Assembly (NCBI GenBank): GCA_050747525.1 | Contig: JBOGOC010000056.1 | Coordinates: forward strand, 8,573 to 72,572 | Reading direction: 5' to 3' | Length of the DNA stretch: 64,000 nucleotides | Source: JBOGOC01 sp050747525 | GTDB lineage: Bacteria > Acidobacteriota > Polarisedimenticolia > JACPZX01 > DASXTC01 | Shown here: in pieces, positions 26,890 to 34,872 of the stretch | Layout of the letters: every line of letters starts with the position of its first letter | Position numbering within the stretch: position 1 is the first letter of the stretch | Notes under the pieces: model-generated | Seen by the model: the letters and a program-made list of their open reading frames with translations, nothing else | The model's database searches: none | What the model was told of the DNA's origin: nothing | Program-made: the position numbers and the translations under genes

Positions 26890-28010
26890 AGCGCAACCCC
26901 ACCCGCTCCGTGCGCATCGGACGCCTCCACGTCGGGGCCGCTCACCCCATCGCCGTGCAGTCGATGACCGCCACCAAGACGCAGGACATCGAAGCCACCG
27001 TGGGGCAGGTGCAGGATCTCGAGCGCGCCGGCGCGGACGTGGTGAGGATCGCCGTGGATTCCGTCCGCGACGCCGAAGCGCTCGCTGCGATCCGGCAGCG
27101 CACGACCGCCAACCTCTCCGTGGACCTCCAGGAGAACTACCGGCTGGCGGCGAAGGTCGCGCCCCACGTGGACAAGATCCGCTACAACCCGGGCCACCTC
27201 TACCATCACGAGCGCAACAGGCCGGTGCGCGACAAGGTCGCCTTCATCGCCGGCGAAGCGGCGCGGCACGGCTGCGCGCTGCGCGTGGGCGTCAACTGCG
27301 GCTCGGTGGACCCCGAGAAGGCGCGCCCCGGAGACGAGGATTCGATCTCCCCCATGGTCGAGTCGGCCCTCGAGCACTGCGGCATCCTGGACGACCTGGG
27401 CTTCACCGACTACGTGGTCTCGCTCAAGGACTCCGACCCGGCCAAGGTCATCGAGGCCAACCGGCGCTTCGCCACGGCCCGCCCCGACGTCCCGCTCCAT
27501 CTCGGCGTGACGGAAGCGGGGCTCCCCCCCGACGGCATCATCAAGACGCGCATCGCCTTCGAGCAGCTGCTGGCCACCGGCATCGGGGACACCGTGCGCG
27601 TCTCCCTGACCGTCCCCAACGCCCGCAAGGGCGAGGAGATCGAAGCGGGCCGCGGCATCCTGGCCGACATAGCGGCAGGAAGATTCCGCTCCGTGCCGAA
27701 GCTGGACCAGCGCCTCAACATCATCTCTTGCCCCTCGTGCTCGCGCGTCGAGAACGAAGCCTTCGTGGAGCTGGCCCAGAAGGTGAAGGAGATGACCGCC
27801 TACGCCGAGAAGCACGCCATCACCATCGCCGTGATGGGCTGCCGTGTGAACGGCCCCGGCGAGACCGACGACGCCGACCTGGGCCTCTGGTGCGCCCCGC
27901 ACCACGTGAACCTCAAGAAAGGCTCCGCCGAGATCGGCGCCTTCGGCTACGACGAGATCCTCGATCGCCTCCGCCAGGAGCTCGACGCCCTCATCGCCCG
28001 GCGCAGCTGA
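26886..28010 (+). CDS. ispG: 4-hydroxy-3-methylbut-2-enyl diphosphate synthase IspG
   Basis: 374 residues. RIGRLHVGAAHPIAVQSMT at the N-terminus, AGADVVRIAV, KIRYNPGHL, VGVNCGS and VVSLKDSD follow the TIM-barrel part. The iron-sulfur domain has CPSC and GCRVNGPGE, supplying the three Cys and the Glu that hold the [4Fe-4S] cluster. It converts MEcPP to HMBPP in the MEP isoprenoid pathway. The GTG start overlaps the selD stop by four bases; this coupling of selD and ispG is unusual. The length is that of the classic bacterial form without a plant-type insert. Confidence 0.95.
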   Translation: MKRNPTRSVRIGRLHVGAAHPIAVQSMTATKTQDIEATVGQVQDLERAGADVVRIAVDSVRDAEALAAIRQRTTANLSVDLQENYRLAAKVAPHVDKIRYNPGHLYHHERNRPVRDKVAFIAGEAARHGCALRVGVNCGSVDPEKARPGDEDSISPMVESALEHCGILDDLGFTDYVVSLKDSDPAKVIEANRRFATARPDVPLHLGVTEAGLPPDGIIKTRIAFEQLLATGIGDTVRVSLTVPNARKGEEIEAGRGILADIAAGRFRSVPKLDQRLNIISCPSCSRVENEAFVELAQKVKEMTAYAEKHAITIAVMGCRVNGPGETDDADLGLWCAPHHVNLKKGSAEIGAFGYDEILDRLRQELDALIARRS

Positions 28011-28024
28011 GCCGTCAGCCATCC

Positions 28025-28054
28025 TTGACTGGCTCCCGGACCGTCAAGTAGCAT
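28025..28054 (+). promoter_or_regulatory. Candidate promoter for the FixJ-like regulator
   Basis: TTGACT (28025-28030) and TAGCAT (28049-28054) with an 18-base spacer lie 96 bases upstream of the regulator start. No terminator with a T-run is visible between ispG and this element. Confidence 0.4.
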
Positions 28055-28149
28055 GGAATTCTTCCGTACACGTCAACCTTCCGGCGTCTTCGTTCAACGG
28101 CGGCGTTCCCCCGGTCGTCAGTCGTTTCCCTCAGACGAGGAGGCGCGTC

Positions 28150-28875
28150 ATGCGCCAGGAGATCTTCGTGGTGGAGGACGATCCCCTGTTGAGAGAGGGG
28201 CTCTGCCGCCTGCTCGAATGGTGCGGCCTGGAGGTGGAGGCGTTCCCCTCCGCCGAGCGCTTCCTGATCAGACCGACCCGCGACGACCCCGCCTGTCTCG
28301 TCCTGGACGTCATGCTCCCCGGTATGACCGGACTGCAACTTCAGGACGAGCTGAGGCGACGCGGGCGCCGCGTGCCGATCATCTTTCTCACGGGTCACGG
28401 AAGCGTCGGCATGGGCGTGACCGCCATGAAGAATGGCGCCATCGACTTCCTTACGAAGCCGCCGGATGTGGAATTGCTGCTGGCCGCCATTCTGCGCGGC
28501 CTCGAAGAGAACCATGCGATCCTGCGTGAACGTGAGCTGAACAGGCGCGTCCAGAGCAGGATGGCGGCCCTCACGCCGCGGGAGCTCGAGGTGCTTCGCT
28601 ACGTGATCGGAGGAGCCCTCAACAAGCAGACAGCCTTCCATCTCGGCATCTCCGAGAAGACCGTCAAGGTGCATCGCGCCCACATCATGGAAAAGACCGG
28701 CGCGGCATCGGTGGCCGATCTCGTGCGGCTCTGCATCCGGGCCCGTGTGGAGCCGGAGCATCCCGAGTCAAGGGTCCGGCGGGCCGCACAGGGCGGCGCT
28801 GAAACCATCCACGCGGCCGGACGTGCGGCCCTGGAAACCGCCGCGCCCCGCCCCGTGCCCCCGCACGGGAAGTAG
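28150..28875 (+). CDS. FixJ/NarL-type response regulator
   Basis: 241 residues. The receiver domain has VVEDDPLLRE, the phospho-accepting Asp53 in LVLDVMLPGMTG, FLTGHGSVGMGV and AIDFLTKPPD, the pattern of FixJ/TodT-like receivers. A LuxR-type helix-turn-helix follows (about residues 140-200: LTPRELEVLRYVIGG, GISEKTVKVHRAHIMEKTGA). A Pro/Ala-rich tail of about 40 residues has no clear domain. GAGGAGG lies five bases before the ATG. No cognate kinase gene is adjacent, so the signal is unknown. Confidence 0.88.
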   Translation: MRQEIFVVEDDPLLREGLCRLLEWCGLEVEAFPSAERFLIRPTRDDPACLVLDVMLPGMTGLQLQDELRRRGRRVPIIFLTGHGSVGMGVTAMKNGAIDFLTKPPDVELLLAAILRGLEENHAILRERELNRRVQSRMAALTPRELEVLRYVIGGALNKQTAFHLGISEKTVKVHRAHIMEKTGAASVADLVRLCIRARVEPEHPESRVRRAAQGGAETIHAAGRAALETAAPRPVPPHGK

Positions 28876-28897
28876 GTGCACCGAGGAGGGTTCGCAG

Positions 28898-29263
28898 GTG
28901 CCACCATCCCGGGCCGTGGACCCGACCCTCATGGCCGCGGATCGGACACTGATGGCCTGGGTGCGGACCTCGGTTTCGTTGATCGGCCTCGGATTCACGA
29001 TCTACAAGTTCTTCGAGTATCTGGACCTTCACGAGATTGGCGCCCCGCATCCGCACTCTCCACGCAGGCTAGGCCTGTACCTCGTCATCGCCGCGGTGGT
29101 GCCGCTGGGTATGGCCATGGTCCAGTACTTCAACGAGGCCCGCCTGCTCGCAAAGCGGCCCCGGGCGATCGTGCTGAGCCCGGCGTTCATACTCGCTGTT
29201 CTCACCGAGGGGTTGGGGGTCCTGCTGCTCCTCAGTGTGGCTTTTGGAATCGACCTGGTCTGA
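28898..29263 (+). CDS. DUF202 family small membrane protein
   Basis: 121 residues. The N-terminal motif DPTLMAADRTLMAWVRTSVSL is the DUF202 signature, followed by three hydrophobic helices (about residues 27-45, 58-80 and 97-118). Members are small inner-membrane proteins (YidH-like) of unknown function. The GTG at 28898 is chosen because GGAGGG lies eight bases upstream and upstream codons overlap the regulator gene. It is 22 bases after the FixJ-like regulator and may be co-transcribed. Confidence 0.8.
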   Translation: MPPSRAVDPTLMAADRTLMAWVRTSVSLIGLGFTIYKFFEYLDLHEIGAPHPHSPRRLGLYLVIAAVVPLGMAMVQYFNEARLLAKRPRAIVLSPAFILAVLTEGLGVLLLLSVAFGIDLV

Positions 29264-29376
29264 GGTGCCGGCCTGTCCCCTAGGACCAAGGACCAGTTCA
29301 CACCAACGGACGGGACTGCTTTGATCGCACACACACCCCGCGTCAACCCAAACGACCGTCAACTCCGGGGGACCGT

Positions 29377-30939
29377 ATGGCCAGACAGGGCGCTTCGAGC
29401 CAGGCCAAGCCCAACATCCTCGTCATCTGGGGCGACGACATCGGCATCACGAATCTGAGCTGCTACAGCGACGGGCTGATGGGCTATCGCACCCCCAACA
29501 TCGACCGGCTGGCGGAGGAGGGGATGCGATTCACCGATGCCTACGGCGAGCAGTCGTGCACCGCCGGCCGGGCCTCCTTCATCACCGGGCAGTGCGGCTT
29601 CCGCACGGGCCTCACCAAGGTGGGCTTTCCGGGGGTAACCGTCGGCCTCCAGGCCGAAGACCCGACGATTGCCGAGCTGCTCAAGAACCACGGGTACGCG
29701 ACCGCGCAGTTCGGAAAGAACCACCTCGGCGATCGAAACGAGTACCTGCCGACCGTGCACGGCTTCGACGAGTTCTTCGGCAACCTCTATCACCTGAACG
29801 CCGAGGACGAGCCCGAGCTGCCCGACTATCCGGACCCGAAGGACTTCCCGGAGTTCCACAAGAAGTTTGGACCGCGCGACGTGCTGCACTGCTGGGCGAC
29901 CGACAAGGATGATCCCACCACGGATCCGCGCTTCGGGAGGGTCGGCAGGCAGCGGATCGAGGACTCGGGTCCGCTCACCAGGAAGCGCATGGAGACCTGC
30001 GACGACGAATTCATCGGCGCGGCCAAGGAGTGGATCACTCGACAGCACGAGGCCCGTACGCCCTGGTTCTGCTGGATGAACACCACGCACATGCACATGC
30101 GCACGCGCACCAAGCCCACGAGTCTCGGCCAGGCGGGTCGATGGCAGTCCCCCTACCACGACACGATGATCGACCACGACAGGAACGTGGGCGAGCTGGT
30201 GGCGCTGATCGACAAGCTGGGCATCGCGGAGAACACCTTCGTCATGTACAGCACCGACAACGGCACGCACATGAACACGTGGCCGGACGGGGCCATGACG
30301 CCGTTCCGCAACGAGAAGAACACCAACTGGGAGGGAGGCTTCCGGGTCCCCCTGCTGGCTCGATGGCCGGGAAAGATTCAGGCGGGTACGGTGTCCAACG
30401 AGATCGTCCAGCACAACGACTGGCTGCCGACCTTCCTTGCGATGGCCGGCGAGCCGGACGTCAAGCAGAAGCTGCTCAAGGGGTACAAGGCGGCGGGGAA
30501 GACCTTCCGGGTGCACCTCGACGGCTACAACCTGCTCCCCTACCTGACCGGACAGGAGAAGAAGAGCCCTCGTCCAGGCTTCTTCTACTTCGACGACGAC
30601 GGCAGCCTGGTCGCGCTCCGGTTCGACAACTGGAAAGTCGTCTTCATGGAGCAGCGCGTCCAGGGAACCCTGCGCCTGTGGGCGGAGCCGTTCGTGCCGC
30701 TGCGCGTCCCGAAACTCTACAACCTGCGCACGGATCCCTACGAGCGGGCGGACATCACGTCGAACACGTACTACGACTGGTTCATCGATCACGGCTACAT
30801 CGCCCTGGCCGCGCAGGCCGTCGTGACGCCGTTCCTGGAGACCTTCAAGCAGTTCCCGCCGCGGCAGAAGGCCGCCAGCTTCACGATCGATCAGGCGCTC
30901 GAGAAGATGACGGCCGCCGCCACCGCCGCCGGCCGCTGA
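29377..30939 (+). CDS. Arylsulfatase-family hydrolase with CTAGR active-site motif
   Basis: 520 residues, no visible signal peptide. NILVIWGDDIG supplies metal-binding Asp residues, and SCTAGRASFITGQ is the sulfatase active site: Cys to be converted to formylglycine, with Ala-Gly in place of the usual Pro-Ser of CxPSR, which fits the broader CxAxR form. FGKNHLGD and YSTDNGTHM supply further Lys, Asp, Asn and His ligands. The C-terminal half has NWEGGFRVPLLARWPG and RTDPYERADI, typical of the family. Substrate unknown; related proteins hydrolyse sulfate or phosphonate esters. No maturase gene lies in the window. A 113-base stretch upstream holds no recognised element. Confidence 0.88.
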   Translation: MARQGASSQAKPNILVIWGDDIGITNLSCYSDGLMGYRTPNIDRLAEEGMRFTDAYGEQSCTAGRASFITGQCGFRTGLTKVGFPGVTVGLQAEDPTIAELLKNHGYATAQFGKNHLGDRNEYLPTVHGFDEFFGNLYHLNAEDEPELPDYPDPKDFPEFHKKFGPRDVLHCWATDKDDPTTDPRFGRVGRQRIEDSGPLTRKRMETCDDEFIGAAKEWITRQHEARTPWFCWMNTTHMHMRTRTKPTSLGQAGRWQSPYHDTMIDHDRNVGELVALIDKLGIAENTFVMYSTDNGTHMNTWPDGAMTPFRNEKNTNWEGGFRVPLLARWPGKIQAGTVSNEIVQHNDWLPTFLAMAGEPDVKQKLLKGYKAAGKTFRVHLDGYNLLPYLTGQEKKSPRPGFFYFDDDGSLVALRFDNWKVVFMEQRVQGTLRLWAEPFVPLRVPKLYNLRTDPYERADITSNTYYDWFIDHGYIALAAQAVVTPFLETFKQFPPRQKAASFTIDQALEKMTAAATAAGR

Positions 30940-31005
30940 TCCGCGCCCGCCGGCCGAGGATTTCCTGCGCTCTTCGTTCGCAAGCAAGGCAGGCTTCGAG
31001 GAAGG

Positions 31006-31068
31006 GACGGCCGCGACCCGCGCAAGGAGGCCGGCGGCCGGGGCAGTGGTCTCCGGCGGCCCTCTGGA
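31006..31068 (+). repeat. 3'-end repeat copy A
   Basis: Core GGCAGTGGTCTCCGG (31042-31056) preceded by GAGGCCGGCGGCC and a GC-rich flank, and followed by CGGCCCTC. The same unit occurs at 63911-63968 and, in reverse orientation, at 31185-31218, with a shorter copy at 63610-63644. This copy lies downstream of the sulfatase and in its orientation. Confidence 0.7.
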
Positions 31069-31089
31069 GCCTGAGCCGGGTCGAGCGAG

Positions 31090-31121
31090 CGTTGGCCGCG
31101 CGCGCTTTTGCGCGGCCAACG
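31090..31121 (+). other. Perfect 12-bp hairpin
   Basis: CGTTGGCCGCGC (31090-31101) pairs perfectly with GCGCGGCCAACG (31110-31121) around the loop GCGCTTTT. It lies in the convergent region between the sulfatase and the PH/zinc-ribbon gene. There is no T-run after it on either strand, so a simple intrinsic terminator is not supported. Confidence 0.75.
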
Positions 31122-31150
31122 AGCGAGGGCGAAGGCGGAAGCGGGAGAGA

Positions 31151-31176
31151 GCCGTCGTGGCCAACGCCACGACGGC
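31151..31176 (+). other. Perfect 10-bp hairpin
   Basis: GCCGTCGTGG (31151-31160) pairs perfectly with CCACGACGGC (31167-31176) around the loop CCAACG. It is the second hairpin in the convergent intergenic region, 29 bases after the first; both contain GGCCAACG. Confidence 0.75.
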
Positions 31177-31184
31177 GAACGTCC

Positions 31185-31218
31185 CCGGAGACCACTGCCG
31201 CGGACGCCGGCCGGCCTC
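31185..31218 (-). repeat. 3'-end repeat copy A', inverted
   Basis: CCGGAGACCACTGCC (31185-31199) is the exact reverse complement of the copy A core, followed by CCGGCCTC, the complement of GAGGCCGG. On the minus strand the unit begins at the TGA stop of the PH/zinc-ribbon gene, so it too is downstream of and co-oriented with a gene. Confidence 0.7.
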
Positions 31219-31630
31219 AGGATAGGACCGGCACGTCCCGGCCGCAGAACCGGCAGACACGCGCGGCCTTCTTGATCGTCTCCGCGCAGAACGGGCACGG
31301 ACGCGTATCACCGGGCGTGACAGAAAGCTCACCCGGCGCCCGCGCCTGCAGCATCTCGATCAGCTCCTTGATGCGCCGCGCGTCCTCCTTGCTGTGGCCG
31401 TGGCTCTCGAGCGGGTCCGATCCGCCGGTCGACTCGATGCGGATGTCCGACCAGATGATCCCGGTGAGGATGTTGACATTGGCCACGTTGCGGATCCCGA
31501 TGCTCTCCTCGTTGAGGGTGAGCCAGGAGCGCTTGCGGCGCATCACCGCCGTCTCGGTGACGATGATGCTGGTGGGAAAGAGCCGGTTGCCTTGCGTCAA
31601 CCGGCTCGCGACGAACACCTCGGGCTCCAC
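31217..31630 (-). CDS. PH-like domain protein with C-terminal zinc ribbon
   Basis: 137 residues. The N-terminal part (residues about 5-75, with FVASRLTQGNRLFPTSIIVTE and NVANVNILTGIIWSDIRIES) resembles a bacterial PH-type domain. A charged helix follows, and the C-terminus has two CxxC pairs (CPFC and CRFC) of a zinc ribbon. Function unknown. The GTG at 31630 is chosen because GGAGG lies eight bases upstream; a GTG at 31639 would leave no spacing. The gene starts 13 bases after priA and is probably co-transcribed. Confidence 0.7.
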   Translation of the reverse strand: MEPEVFVASRLTQGNRLFPTSIIVTETAVMRRKRSWLTLNEESIGIRNVANVNILTGIIWSDIRIESTGGSDPLESHGHSKEDARRIKELIEMLQARAPGELSVTPGDTRPCPFCAETIKKAARVCRFCGRDVPVLS

Positions 31631-31642
31631 GATGGTCACCTC

Positions 31643-34081
31643 CTACATGAGCGCAATGGGGTCCATGTCCACGATCAGATCGCGCGAGGAGGAGAGCCCT
31701 CCCCCCGCCAGCGAGGCCGCCGCTTCGTTCAGGGCGTCGGACAGCTTCCTGCGGGACGCGCACTTCACCAGGAGCTGGAACCGGTACCTCCCCTTCAGCC
31801 TGGCCAGCGGCGCCACAGCGGGGCCGAGCACCGTCAGCGCGGTCCCGCCCGCGGACTGGACCGCCTCGGCGGCCCGGCGGGCCCGGCGAAGCCCTTCTTC
31901 GTGAGTGTCGTCCTGCACCAGCACGTTGGCCATCGCGGTGAAGGGCGGATACTTCATGATGCGGCGGAACCGGGACTCCTTCTGGTAGAAGGCCTCGAAG
32001 TCCTGCTTGACCGCGGCTTCGATCGCGTAGTGCTCGTGGTGCCAGGCCTGCACGATCACCTCGCCGGGCTCCTCTCCGCGGCCGGAGCGCCCGGCCACCT
32101 GGGTCAGCAGCTGGAACGTCCTCTCCGCCGCCCTGAAGTCGGGCATGCTGAGCGAGGCGTCGGCCCCCACCACGCCCACGAGGGTCACCCCAGGGAAGTC
32201 GTGCCCCTTGGCCACCATCTGCGTCCCCACCAGGAGGTTGAACTCCCCCCGCTCGAACGACGAGAGGATCTCGGCGGGGGCGCGCCGCCCGCGCGCGGTG
32301 TCGCGATCCAGCCGCGCCAGCCGTGCCTGGGGGAACATCTCGCGCAAGTCGGCCTCCAGTCTTTCCGTCCCGGCGCCCACCAGCGCCAGCGACTCAGCCC
32401 CGCACGTCGAGCACTCCGTGGGAAGGCCGCGCTGGTAGCCGCAGTAGTGACACCGCAGCCGGCCGGCCCCCTTGTGCCACGTCAACCCCACGCTGCACCG
32501 CAGGCATCCTTCACTCGCGCCGCACGATCGGCACAGCACGTACGGTGCGTAGCCCCTCCGGTTCAGCAGGATGATGGCCTGCTCCCCGCGCGCCAGGCAC
32601 TCCGAGACGGCCTCGCGCAAGGGCAGCGAGATCACCTCGTCGCGGCCGCGGCGCGCGAACTGCTCCCGCATGTCGATCACCTTCACCTGAGCCATCGGCC
32701 GCGCATGGATGCGCTCAGGCAGGCGCAGAATCTCCAGGCGTCCGGACTGCGCCGACCACCAGGTCTCCACGCTCGGCGTGGCCGAGCCGAGAAGGACGAC
32801 GCCCGACGACTCGCGGGCCCGCACCAGGGCCAGGTCCCGGGCGTTATAACGCGGATCCTCTTCCTGCTTGTAGGACCCATCCTGCTCCTCGTCCACGACG
32901 ATGAGCCCCGGCCGTGACACCGGGGACAGGATGGCCGACCGGGCGCCCAGCACCACGCGCGCCTCGCCGCGCCGCACGCGGCGCCATTCGTCGTAGCGCT
33001 CCCCCGGGCCGAGGCTGGAGTGCAGGATGGCCAGGCTGGCGCCCAGCCGGGCGCGCAGCTGCCGCGCCAGCAGCGGCGTGAGGGCGATCTCGGGGACCAG
33101 GTACAGCGCGGTGCGCCCGGCCGCCAGGCAGCTCTCGAGCGCCTGCAGGTAGACCTCGGTCTTGCCGCTCCCCGTGACCCCCATCAGCAGGAAGGCGCGT
33201 GCAGCACCTGCGTGCAGCGCTTCGCGGATCTGGCCGAGCGCCACCGTCTGGTGCGCGGTCGCCTCCCGCGGATGCTCCTGCCCGGCCAGCGGCGGCAGCA
33301 CCAGCGGCGCGCGGGGCCGCTCCACGCGGTGCAGGGTGACCAGCCCCTTGGAGGCCAGGATGCGCACCACGTCGGTGACGCCGCCCACGCGGTCCCTCAG
33401 CTCGTCGACCGGAACCCCCTCCTCGCCCGCGGCCATGGCTGCCTGCAGCACGACCAGCTGCCGCGGGGCCCGCGCGCACCGGGCGAGCACCGTCTCCTGG
33501 TCGCTCACCGACGCGCGCACGACGGTGCGAAAACGCTCCGCCACACGCGGCGGAGCCACCGTGCGCGTCACGCTCACCAGGCCCAGCTCCTGAAGCCGGC
33601 GCACCACCGGCCGCGAAACCGCCGGGTCCCCCAGCCGGATCTCCTGCCCGCCGGCCAGGCGCTCCAGCACGCGCCGCTGCGCCTGGGTGAGCCCGCGATC
33701 GGGCATCACGGCGGCGGAGACCGCGGCGACCACCTCCTCGCTGCGCCGGCCGATCCCCGGTGGCAGCCCGGCCTGGGCCATGGCTCCGGGCGGAGTCACG
33801 TAATAGCGGGCTGCCCACTGGATGAGCCAGAGGAGATCCTCCCCCATGACCGGCTCGGCATCGGGCAGATCGGTGACGTCCTTGATCTCGAAACCGGCGT
33901 CGCCAACGCACGAACGCTCGCCCATGACCAGGCCCGTCAGCAGGCGCCGCCCCACGGGAACCAGCGCGCGTGCGCCCGGATCGGCGCTCCCCTCCAGATG
34001 GCCGGGGAGCCGGTAGGTCAGGGTCGCGCGGATCGGCAGGGGGACGGCCACGTCCACGCACCGTGGTATCTTCGTGTCCAT
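31643..34081 (-). CDS. priA: Primosomal replication restart helicase PriA
   Basis: 812 residues. The N-terminal DNA-binding domain starts VDVAVPLPIRATLTYRLP. Helicase motifs follow: Walker A GVTGSGKTEVYLQ, motif II VVDEEQDGSYKQEE (usual form DEEH), LLGSATPSVETW, and the zinc-binding block with CRSC, CLRC, CHYC and CSTC, then LVGTQMVAKGHDFPGV and QVAGRSGRG. PriA reloads the replisome at stalled forks. ATG 34081 is the natural start; it overlaps the start codon of the divergent trmJ, so the two share a CATG. No Shine-Dalgarno is visible. A start 24 bases inside (GTG before GACGTGGCC) would also match the family's N-terminus. Confidence 0.92.
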   Translation of the reverse strand: MDTKIPRCVDVAVPLPIRATLTYRLPGHLEGSADPGARALVPVGRRLLTGLVMGERSCVGDAGFEIKDVTDLPDAEPVMGEDLLWLIQWAARYYVTPPGAMAQAGLPPGIGRRSEEVVAAVSAAVMPDRGLTQAQRRVLERLAGGQEIRLGDPAVSRPVVRRLQELGLVSVTRTVAPPRVAERFRTVVRASVSDQETVLARCARAPRQLVVLQAAMAAGEEGVPVDELRDRVGGVTDVVRILASKGLVTLHRVERPRAPLVLPPLAGQEHPREATAHQTVALGQIREALHAGAARAFLLMGVTGSGKTEVYLQALESCLAAGRTALYLVPEIALTPLLARQLRARLGASLAILHSSLGPGERYDEWRRVRRGEARVVLGARSAILSPVSRPGLIVVDEEQDGSYKQEEDPRYNARDLALVRARESSGVVLLGSATPSVETWWSAQSGRLEILRLPERIHARPMAQVKVIDMREQFARRGRDEVISLPLREAVSECLARGEQAIILLNRRGYAPYVLCRSCGASEGCLRCSVGLTWHKGAGRLRCHYCGYQRGLPTECSTCGAESLALVGAGTERLEADLREMFPQARLARLDRDTARGRRAPAEILSSFERGEFNLLVGTQMVAKGHDFPGVTLVGVVGADASLSMPDFRAAERTFQLLTQVAGRSGRGEEPGEVIVQAWHHEHYAIEAAVKQDFEAFYQKESRFRRIMKYPPFTAMANVLVQDDTHEEGLRRARRAAEAVQSAGGTALTVLGPAVAPLARLKGRYRFQLLVKCASRRKLSDALNEAAASLAGGGLSSSRDLIVDMDPIALM
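34067..34072 (+). promoter_or_regulatory. -10-like element for a possibly leaderless trmJ
   Basis: TATCTT ends seven bases before the trmJ ATG, and no Shine-Dalgarno precedes that ATG. If transcription starts the usual 6-8 bases after the -10, the mRNA would begin at or beside the ATG. Confidence 0.35.
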
Positions 34082-34862
34082 GCCGGACGACCCCTTCGCT
34101 CGCACGGCCTTCATTCTCCTGCGCCCCAAGAGTCCCGGCAACGTCGGATCGACCGCCCGGGCGATGAAGAACATGGGCTTCCGCCACCTGATCCTCGCCG
34201 ACCCCATGAGCTACGAGGATCCGGAGTACTTCCACACCGAGGCAGGCCGGATGGCGTGGAACGCCTCGGACGTCCTGCAGGAGATGCGCCAGACGCCCAC
34301 CCTCGAGGACGCGCTGGCTCCCTACTCCTTCGTGCTGGGCACGACATCGGTCCCTCCGCCGGGCGCCCGCGCGCTGCGGCCCGAAGAATCCGCGCGCGAG
34401 GTGGCCGCGCTGCTGCATTCCGATCCGTCCGCGCGGGCCGCCCTGCTCTTCGGCCAGGAGGACATCGGCCTGACCCGCGACCAGCTGGCGCGGTGCCAGG
34501 CCATCGGCGTCATCCCCGCGGCGGCCGCCTACCCGTCGCTGAACCTCGCCCAGGCCGCGCTCGTCTTCGCCTGGGAGCTGCGCCGCTCGCTGCTCGGGCC
34601 GGCCGGCGAGGGCGCCACGGCCGAGCCCTCCTCACCGGACGCCCGGCCGCCTCAGGAGCGGCTGGAGTCGTTCTACGTGAGACTGGAGGAGGCGCTGGAC
34701 GAGATCGCGTTTCTCCAGGGTTCGTCGCGGGCCCACATGATGCGCGAGCTGAGGCAGCTGTTCAACCGGACACTGCTCACCACCCGCGAGCTGGCCATGC
34801 TGGAAGGGATCGTGCACCAGGTGATGTGGGCGGCCCGGCGCGGGAAGCCGCCGCGCGCGTGA
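34080..34862 (+). CDS. trmJ: tRNA (cytidine/uridine-2'-O-)-methyltransferase TrmJ-like (SpoU family)
   Basis: 260 residues. Motif 1 NVGSTARAMKNMGF, motif 2 LLFGQEDIGLT and motif 3 IPAAAAYPSLNLAQA are the SpoU/TrmJ knot signatures; the C-terminal helical extension (about residues 190-255) is typical of TrmJ. It methylates the ribose at position 32 of tRNA. The gene is divergent from priA with overlapping start codons and lies in opposite orientation inside an otherwise minus-strand block. A GTG at 34074 is an alternative start. Confidence 0.88.
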   Translation: MPDDPFARTAFILLRPKSPGNVGSTARAMKNMGFRHLILADPMSYEDPEYFHTEAGRMAWNASDVLQEMRQTPTLEDALAPYSFVLGTTSVPPPGARALRPEESAREVAALLHSDPSARAALLFGQEDIGLTRDQLARCQAIGVIPAAAAYPSLNLAQAALVFAWELRRSLLGPAGEGATAEPSSPDARPPQERLESFYVRLEEALDEIAFLQGSSRAHMMRELRQLFNRTLLTTRELAMLEGIVHQVMWAARRGKPPRA

Positions 34863-34872
34863 CGCTCCACCA

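Noticed and set aside
26265..28022. A 585-codon minus-strand open frame opposite selD and ispG
   Set aside because: It is the complement of two clearly conserved genes; the translation is compositionally biased (His, Gly, Arg, Ala) with no domain.
28011..28040. AGCCA/TGGCT inverted repeat after ispG as a terminator
   Set aside because: Only five base pairs and no T-run; the segment overlaps a better promoter candidate.
31090..31176. CRISPR or tandem repeat array at the two hairpins
   Set aside because: The two hairpins differ in sequence and there is no repeat-spacer periodicity.
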